Below, piece by piece: positions 57,179-64,000 of a stretch of 64,000 bases of DNA (positions are counted from its first letter, which is position 1; every line of letters starts with the position of its first letter). The position numbers and the translations under genes were made by a program. Source of the stretch: Monocercomonoides exilis. Taxonomy: Eukaryota; Preaxostyla; Oxymonadida; Polymastigidae. The stretch lies in contig LSRY02000005.1 in NCBI GenBank assembly GCA_001643675.2, forward strand, positions 374,501 to 438,500, in the 5' to 3' direction. A model generated the notes under the pieces. The model was not told the origin of the DNA. It worked only from the letters and a program-made list of their open reading frames with translations, and made no database searches.

Positions 57179-60100
57179 ATGTCAAAGAATGCAAAACAAA
57201 TAACTCAAAAGACGTTTAATAATCTTATTCTTGCTAAAAGTGTGCTTAAAATACATTTTCAAAGAAATGTTGGTAATTTTATATTTATTTTAATTTTAAA
57301 TGGTAAGGAACTGACGAAAATGAACAATTGGATAAATATGACAAACCTTTTTTGTCTTTAACCTCTCAACTGGAACAACTACGTTCAGTTGAAACAAAAC
57401 ATTTCCCATGGTATATGCGACCAGAGTATAAATCACTTCTTCCCCTTGACGAGCAAGTCCGCTTCAATCCTTCTCCGATGGGAAGAGCAGAAGAAAGAAA
57501 GATAGCAAACCAAAAAATGCCTGTTCAAACTGCAATAACTGTTTTACAACGATGGTGGAGAATGGTCAAAACGAGAAGAATATGGAAAGGTCATAGAGTT
57601 TGCTTTCTTTTCTTTTCTTTTCTTTTCTTTGAATTGCTTTTTAACGAAATGATTGCGTCACTTTTAATTATCATGTTTCTTCGACAAAAGATTTTAATTA
57701 GCATTGGGAGGAAATGGATTTTAACGCCTTTTTTTATCTCTTGGAAGCAATATACTGAAGCCTCTCTCAAAGCTCGAACACATTTTCTTCCGTATTTTTT
57801 TAAAAAATGGAAGACTCATGCATCCAACCGGAGAAAAGTGTGCACAATCATATTTATTTTAAAACTCTGTGCTATTTTCTTTTTTTAAAAAAATCTGTCT
57901 TCATTCTTTTCTTTTCTATTCTTTTCTTTATCAAAAATATTAATGAAGATATCAACTATCCAAAACAAATCTCATTTTTCACTTCCACCTTCTCGAATCA
58001 TTCGTTCTTGGCACATGTATGCACAAAGACGTATTCAACATCGTAAAGCATGTATTATTTTTTGTGATAATGAAATTCAAAAAATTTTTTTCTTTTCCTT
58101 TATAATTTAAATATGTTTCCTTTTTTGCACTTTTGTCAATTTTTTCGATCCCAGATCGTTGCAGCATTTCGCGAAGCCTCGCTTTTGAAAAAGATGAAAG
58201 CAAGCCTTCAGTTTTGGCTCAATTTTTCAAGGGATAAAGTGTGTTTTTACAAGTGTTTCACGAAACTTTTGCAAAGAGTTATTTCATTTATTTTATTGCA
58301 ATTTTAATAATTTTCTTTTATTCCTTTTCTTTTCTTTTCTTTTCTTTTCTTTTCTTTTCTTTTCTAACCTTTTTTTTTATATAATTATTATTATTAACAT
58401 ATTTATCGGATTAACTTTACAATCAACCGTTTATTTTTATGTATTTTCAGAAATTCCGTCGTTTGAGAAAGCATGGAATTGATGCTCCCACTCAAGGAAG
58501 AGGTGCATCAACTTTGCCATGTTGGGAGAAATACAAGAAGGAAAAAATGGAAATTGATAAAGAAAAAGAAGAGTTAAGTATTTATGTGTGATCTATTTCT
58601 TGATGAAAATACATCAATTTTATTTGAATTTCGCTGTGGAAATTGGATTTATCATTGAATCACGTATTTCATCCAATGAATTTTAGTTCACACAAATTTT
58701 TCCTGTACGCATGGTTTTAGGTCGTTTGACAGAGTTTTTACAGTATAAAGATGCAAAGCAAGAAAGGTTATGAAAAATTTCTTGTTGGATAATTTTGATA
58801 TTTCACAAATTGACGAGGAAAGATTCATTTCTTTTTGAAGAAAGTGATTTATTTTTTGTAATTTTTATTTGTGCTTCGTATTCTTTCTTTTTTTCTTTTC
58901 TTGTGTTTTTTTAATGGTATCTTTTTTGTTCTTTTCAGAAATGAGTGGGTTCGCACAGTTTATGCTCCTTTTCACATAAAGCGTGAAGCTTTGTCAAGAT
59001 GGATTATATTTCACAGGGTTTGAGCAATCACCTTTCAAATCAGAACATTTCGCTCTAAATTTAAACAAATATAACTCTTTTTGTATTTAATCTGTTTGAA
59101 TTTTGTTCTTTGGCGTGATTTCGCTTTGAATGACGTGCTGAAATACACTCAGTATTTGAGGCCACTCACAAAGAAATGCTTTTCAAATTGGAGTGATTGG
59201 TCAAAAGAGAAAGTTCGGTTTGCGCTCTGTCATTGAATTATTATTATTATTATTATTATTTTATATGCTCTTTATTTCACTTGCTGTGATATTGAAGATT
59301 GATGTCTGCTGAAGAGAAAATACGGACGCAGCACCATTTTTATTTGACCCGCGGAGCTTTTCGCGTCTGGGCACACTTCCAAAAGACGAAGCACATGTGC
59401 CATGTTGCTGGTTTGTGCTCAAAAAATCCAATTTTAATAAAATCAAGTATTTTATTCTGCAAATTGCCAAACATTTGTGCTTTCTGCTGAACACGCATTA
59501 TGCTTTTTCCTTTAAGCCACACTTACAATTCGATCTGCTCCTACAAAATTGCTTTATTATGCATACGTTTTAAAGAAGGATAAAGCTCGTGCCACGTTTG
59601 TTCGCGCATTTCTGCACTGGAAAACGATTGCAAAAGTATAATGAATCTTTTTTAGCACTGTTCTTTAACAGATTTATCTTTCAATTGAACTTTTGATTTG
59701 ATGAATTTGAATGAATTATCTTTTTGATAAACTTAAAAATTTATCCATTTTTCAAACAAACATCCTTCAGCGACGTGTTGCATTCGAGCGATTTCTAACT
59801 CTTCACTTTCTGTCAGAAAGAAGGCGAGTGCTAATGTTTTATTTTCGATATTGGAGGTTTGAGAATTTTTGGCTGTTATAAACGAAAGTCATTGAAATTA
59901 CAAAATTTGAAATAAACTCTTCTTTTCTTATCTTTTTGCAAAAAAAATCTAATAAATTTTTTGGGGGAAACGATTTTCATTTTAATTGAAATAAACAGAG
60001 GAGAAGCAAGAAAAGCCAACAGCATCACGTCTGACGAGTTTGTTAAGCAGGAGGCTTGGGCGCAGTGCAAAAGATCTCATATGGGATGGCTTGTCAATTT

Positions 60101-60714
60101 TATCCTCAATTTTTTAGAGATGATTTGAAGCATTCTGATCTCTGATTTCTTTTTAGCTTGTATTTCTGCGATGAATGCGGAGCTTTGGTGAAGGAGCCAT
60201 TTGTTGATGTTTGTCTGGATCGTTGTTTTATAACCCTTTTTCACTGTTTTTTTCTTTGCGTTATTATTATTTTGTAATTATAACAAAAATTCCTCATTAT
60301 TCATGATCACTTGTTAAATTTTTTCTTTATTTTTTCTGATTTCTGAATGTGTTTTTTCAATTCAGTTGCACCTTCTGTCACCGCTTTCACGTTACATGGC
60401 GTCCACAAGCAGACTTCGCGATCTAACACTTTTCACTGATTCTGTTGTTGATATCACAAATGTGTCATCTGATGCAGTTCCTCAGTCGACAACTGTATGA
60501 CAAATGAAATTGAAGGAGAATGATATCATCTCTTAACATTTGTTTCTTTCTTTCTGCATTTGTAAATGCTAATTATGAAATTTTAAAATAAATTCAATGT
60601 TGTCAAACAACTTTCACTCTTTATCAACTTTATTTTCTTTTTTGCAATTACATTACTTTTTCACTTATTTCTCTTTCTATTTCTAAAATCACATTTTTTT
60701 TACCATTCATTCAT

Positions 60715-60748
<34 letters not shown>

Positions 60749-63700
60749 AAGCCTCAATTGGAAGATATACACTCAGTTGGCGTCGAGTCATCTCCTCCTT
60801 CGTTTGGCTTACTCTATTCGCGCCAGTCATTTCCTTACGCTTCTCCCGACAGAATGTACCTGCCATTGTCCTACAGCTCTTTGTGGCCAGACTCCTCGTT
60901 GTGTCACTATTGTGTGTGCAACAAAGCAGAAATGGATGCAGGTGATCCAAAGAAGCGCTCGAAAGAGCAGCTGAAAAGAGGAATTTCTCGATCACAGCTG
61001 TCTCGTATGCCTGGTGCGGATGTCATATACTCACCAGCTTTCAAAGCTGATCATGATTTGAATGTGAACGGAGATTCTGCTAAAAGAATGGAAACGTTGG
61101 TGATGTTTGAGCAGAAAGACTGTATGCGAAACTGTCGAAGAATAATCCTTTTTTATCAAGCAAATTTTCTCTTTTTTTCGATAGTTGGACTACTGAGTAT
61201 ATTTATTATTTAACTGTTTTCAAGTGATGTGGTTATTTTTGAATATTTGTAATGCAATTTATTTTCATTCTGATTCTTCAATTTATTTTTCATTTTTGCA
61301 TAAAATAGTAACATTTCTGCTTCGAAAAATCGCGTTTCTGCTCGTTCACCAGAACAACATGACTCATCCCGTTCTCAGCTTTTCTTCTCAATCTTCTCCA
61401 ACAGCGCAAGACTTGTATCATCAAAGAGTGAAAATGATTTTGGTTAAATACGTTTGTAATGCATTTATTGCATTTTAATTTATATTATTATGATAATAAT
61501 GCTTATCTGATTGTTTTCTTTCAATGGAATGTTTGTTAATACCATTTTTAATCATGTTTGCCTTTTTTTCAATAGAATGTTCCATTTGGTCAAGATTTCA
61601 ATATGAAAGTGTACAGCCAACTTTTGGCCGATCAGATAAAAGAAGGAATTGTTTGCTTTCACTATCAATTAGCTTATATTCATTTATTTGCGCAATTTCT
61701 ATTTTTCTTGGAAATTATATCCATTATCATCAAACTTCTCACATATCCATGTTGATTATTTCCTTCCTAATTATGCGCTTTTTTTCAAATTAATGATATT
61801 TCTTTTGTTTTCAGAAGCAACGCCAACAGCTTCAAAAGCGGGATGAAACGTTGCTTTGGCAATATTCTGTTCATGTTGCTGCTTTGCGCCTGTCGGCCAT
61901 TTCTCCAACATTCACAGCAAGCAGCAAAAGGAATTATTTGTCTGAGATTGCACGAATTATGAAGGAGAACGAGAAAGAGCAAGAGAAGAGAAGAAGAGAA
62001 GGCGAAGATTTTGAAGATAAAGATGAAAACAGAAATAAAAAAGAAGAAGATAATGAAGAAGAAGAAGAAGAAGAAGAGAATGAAGAGGAGGACGAGGACG
62101 AGGAAGAGGAAGAAGAAAACAGCACCGAAGAAGAGAATTCAGAAGAACCAGGAAGAGAAGAAGCAGATTTAAAAGGGCGCATACAAAGAGAAGACCGAAA
62201 GGAAAGTCTTAAAGTGAGTCCGAAAGAAAGCGAGCCGAAGGAGTTCGATGAGATTGAGGCGGAAGATGATGAGACGCGCAAGATGCTGCTTGAGCTGGAA
62301 CAATATCCGAGTCTGTTAGAGTCCTTTGAGCAGGCTGACCAGCGCTTCAGAGAGAAACAGCATCCGCCTCTGATGTTCAATGCGTTTGATGCGACGATTC
62401 CGGAAGAGCCAGAAATGGAGAAGGAGAAAAAGGACAGACGCGACAAAGAGCGGAAAAGGAGGAGGAAGCGGAGAAGAGAGGAAGGAGAGGAAGAGGAAGA
62501 AGAGGAAGAAAGCGAAGGGATTGAAGAGGTTAGCGAGGGAGGGTCAGTGTTTGGAGAGATGGAGAATGAAGATTCGACGATTTTTGAAGAAGACGAAAGA
62601 GACATGTTTGAGAGAGAGGAAGAGGAAGAGTACGAAGAAAAACAAAGGAGAGAAAGAGAAAGAGAAAGAGAAAGAGAAAGAGAAAGAGAGAAAGAGAAAG
62701 AAGCTGAGGAAGGAAGAGAAGGCAAAGATCACAATGAACGAGAGAAAACAAAAGGAAAGAAAGACAAAACAGGAAGAGGTTCGTCACTTTCACACAGTCA
62801 AAGCAGAAAGAAAAAGGAGAAAGGGAATTCTCGAAAAATCGCCCTTCATTTGACGCCTGTTGCGGATGGGTCGACGCTCAACACAGAAAAAGAAAAAGAA
62901 AAAGAAAAAGAAAAAGAAGAGCACAAGAAAAGAGGAGCCAAACACTCAAACGAGACGGTTCGCATGGGATTGCGAGAAAGGCCCTCAAAAAACAAAAGAG
63001 AAAAGCGGCTGAGCGACTCACGAGGCTCAGCGTCGTCTTCGCTGGCATCACTGTCTGCCTCTTCCTCTTCTGAGATGCTGAAGACGAATCCGTCGGGCAT
63101 TCCGCTGGCGTTTGACCGAGAGGCCTTTCTGAAGATGCTCAACACGCCGTCTGTCTCTCCAGTCATTCTGAACTTCAACGTGCTCGAAAAGCAGAAGCCT
63201 GAATCGTTTCAGTCATTTGAGTCACTCACTCCGCGCTCAAAGACATCGTTTTTTGCATCTTTGCTGGTAAAAGCGCAGGAAAAAGCAAGCGACAACACGA
63301 CAAAGGAGCTGAAGCAGATGCTGATTGAAGGAGAAAACTACGAAGGAAAGAAGGAGAAGGGAAAAGACATCCAAACTCCTTCTGCAAGGAGCAATTTGGC
63401 ATTTCCGTTTGGGAAAGGCGGAAAAAAAGGGAAAGAGAAGGAGAAAGACGACGAGACGACTTATTTAATGGGAACGGAAGCGTTTTATGATGAAGAGCGG
63501 TTTGATCCATTTGACATTTTTCGATCAGAAAGCAAAACATCGTTGGATCATGTCAAAATGGGAGACACAGAAAGAAAAAGAGCAAAAGACAAGCCACAAT
63601 CACAGCTCAAAATACGAGAAAAAGAGAAGGAAAGTAACAAATCGACGAAAAGAAAGGAGAAAACATCAGCTCGCACTGCTTCGCCTTCTCCCTCTGTTTC

Positions 63701-64000
63701 TTCCACACCTTCGCCAAGCCCTTCTCGTTCGCCGACTTCTTCGGCATCTCCTTTGCCACATGTGGGAAAAGGAAGAAAATCGAATGAAGGAGCGAAGGAG
63801 GCAAAGAAGAGAAAGGGATATTTGGCTGAAAGGAAAAAGACAACAGAAAAAGCAGAGAAAACAAAAAATCAGAAAGAGAAAAGCGAACAAAGTACAAAAA
63901 TAACCAAAGCGACTAAAAAAGGGAATGTCAAAGAAGCAAATGCACCAGAAGAAGGAACGAAGAAACACCAAACGGAATCGAAAGAAGAAGAGGAAGCATC
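57179..64000 (+). CDS. Sfi1-like, centrin-binding-repeat protein with zinc-ribbon motif, many short exons; runs off the window
   Basis: ATG 57179 (MSKNAKQITQKTF); intron 57273-57307 (35 nt); exon 57308-57597 (donor GTTTGC), exon 57691-57837, and about ten further short exons to about 60500. These encode repeated helices with an aromatic-x2-Trp core (FFISWKQY, FFKKWKTH, LQFWLNFSRDK, CFSNWSDWSKEK, AFRVWAHFQ, FLHWKTIAK), the pattern of Sfi1 repeats that bind centrin at basal bodies. A CxxC pair, YFCDECGALV, follows near 60175. After TTT(n)GAAG at about 60746, exons continue with a second Cys motif (LCHYCVCNKAE). From about 61815 there is an uninterrupted frame, KQRQQLQKRDETLLW, through Glu/Lys/Arg repeats to the window end without any stop. 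Joining across 60500-60746 is inferred from phase (QSTT, then PQLEDIHSVG); two genes remain possible. One intron may use a GC donor near 58044. Confidence 0.65.
58318..58370 (+). repeat. (TTTTC)n repeat within an intron
   Basis: Ten or so TTTTC units; a shorter run of the same unit is at 57603-57630, also in an intron of the same gene. Confidence 0.9.
60718..60747 (+). repeat. poly-T run (about T27) serving as polypyrimidine tract
   Basis: An uninterrupted T run directly followed by GAAG and the next coding segment, so it probably is the 3' splice-site tract. Confidence 0.75.

Noticed and set aside
61934-62725. Minus-strand poly-Ser frame of 263 codons near the window end
   Set aside because: Complement of the Glu/Lys/Arg-rich open frame of the Sfi1-like gene.
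1-64000. Whole genome uses UAR=Gln as a standard code
   Set aside because: Not accepted as a general statement: three intact host genes with many CAA/CAG codons have no in-frame TAA or TAG; kept only as one hypothesis for the interrupted frames.

Overview
This is a eukaryotic nuclear window: AT-rich, with spliceosomal introns, long simple-sequence runs and several DNA transposons. The best-preserved host genes are an SR-protein-kinase-like gene, a pectin-lyase-like surface receptor with a degenerate kinase tail, and a large Sfi1-like gene. Beta-helix surface proteins with a C-terminal kinase-like domain, together with many short introns, suggest a metamonad flagellate of the oxymonad (Preaxostyla) type. 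That assignment is inference from gene style, not from a marker gene.

Layout. 62-5368: SRPK-like kinase in four exons. 6.4-7.8 kb: 5'-truncated beta-helix gene remnant. 8.0-9.2 kb, minus strand: an unrecognised gene with in-frame TAA codons. 10.9-11.4 kb: a tRNA-like Pol III element, degenerate CCCTAA runs and A-rich simple repeats. 12.5-17.2 kb, minus strand: frameshifted coiled-coil gene and half of an ABCC-type transporter. 18.2-22.1 kb: ubiquitin-specific protease joined in frame to a transposase-like region, followed by a strongly structured RNA candidate. 23-30.6 kb: decayed coding sequence and a possible short-exon gene. 32.0-38.9 kb: the receptor-like gene. 43.3-45.6 kb, minus strand: hAT transposase. 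46.55-46.94 kb: fold-back MITE. 47.1-48.2 kb: IS1595/ISXO2-like transposase relic. 48.94-56.17 kb: pogo-like transposon split by a 5.2-kb element with about 350-bp inverted repeats, which carries a piece of a beta-helix gene. 57.2-64.0 kb: many-exon Sfi1-like gene running off the window.

Two genome-wide themes stand out. First, 5' splice sites repeatedly read GTTTG in both host genes and a transposon. Second, reading frames of transposases and of some degraded genes are interrupted by TAA or TAG while otherwise staying in frame, whereas the three intact host genes (over 5,000 codons) contain none. That fits either UAR=glutamine translation of part of the gene set or CAR-to-TAR mutational decay; the sequence alone does not settle it. 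Recurrent single-base frameshifts in conserved domains mean that pseudogenisation or assembly indels must be kept in mind for the 8-17 kb and 23-29 kb stretches.
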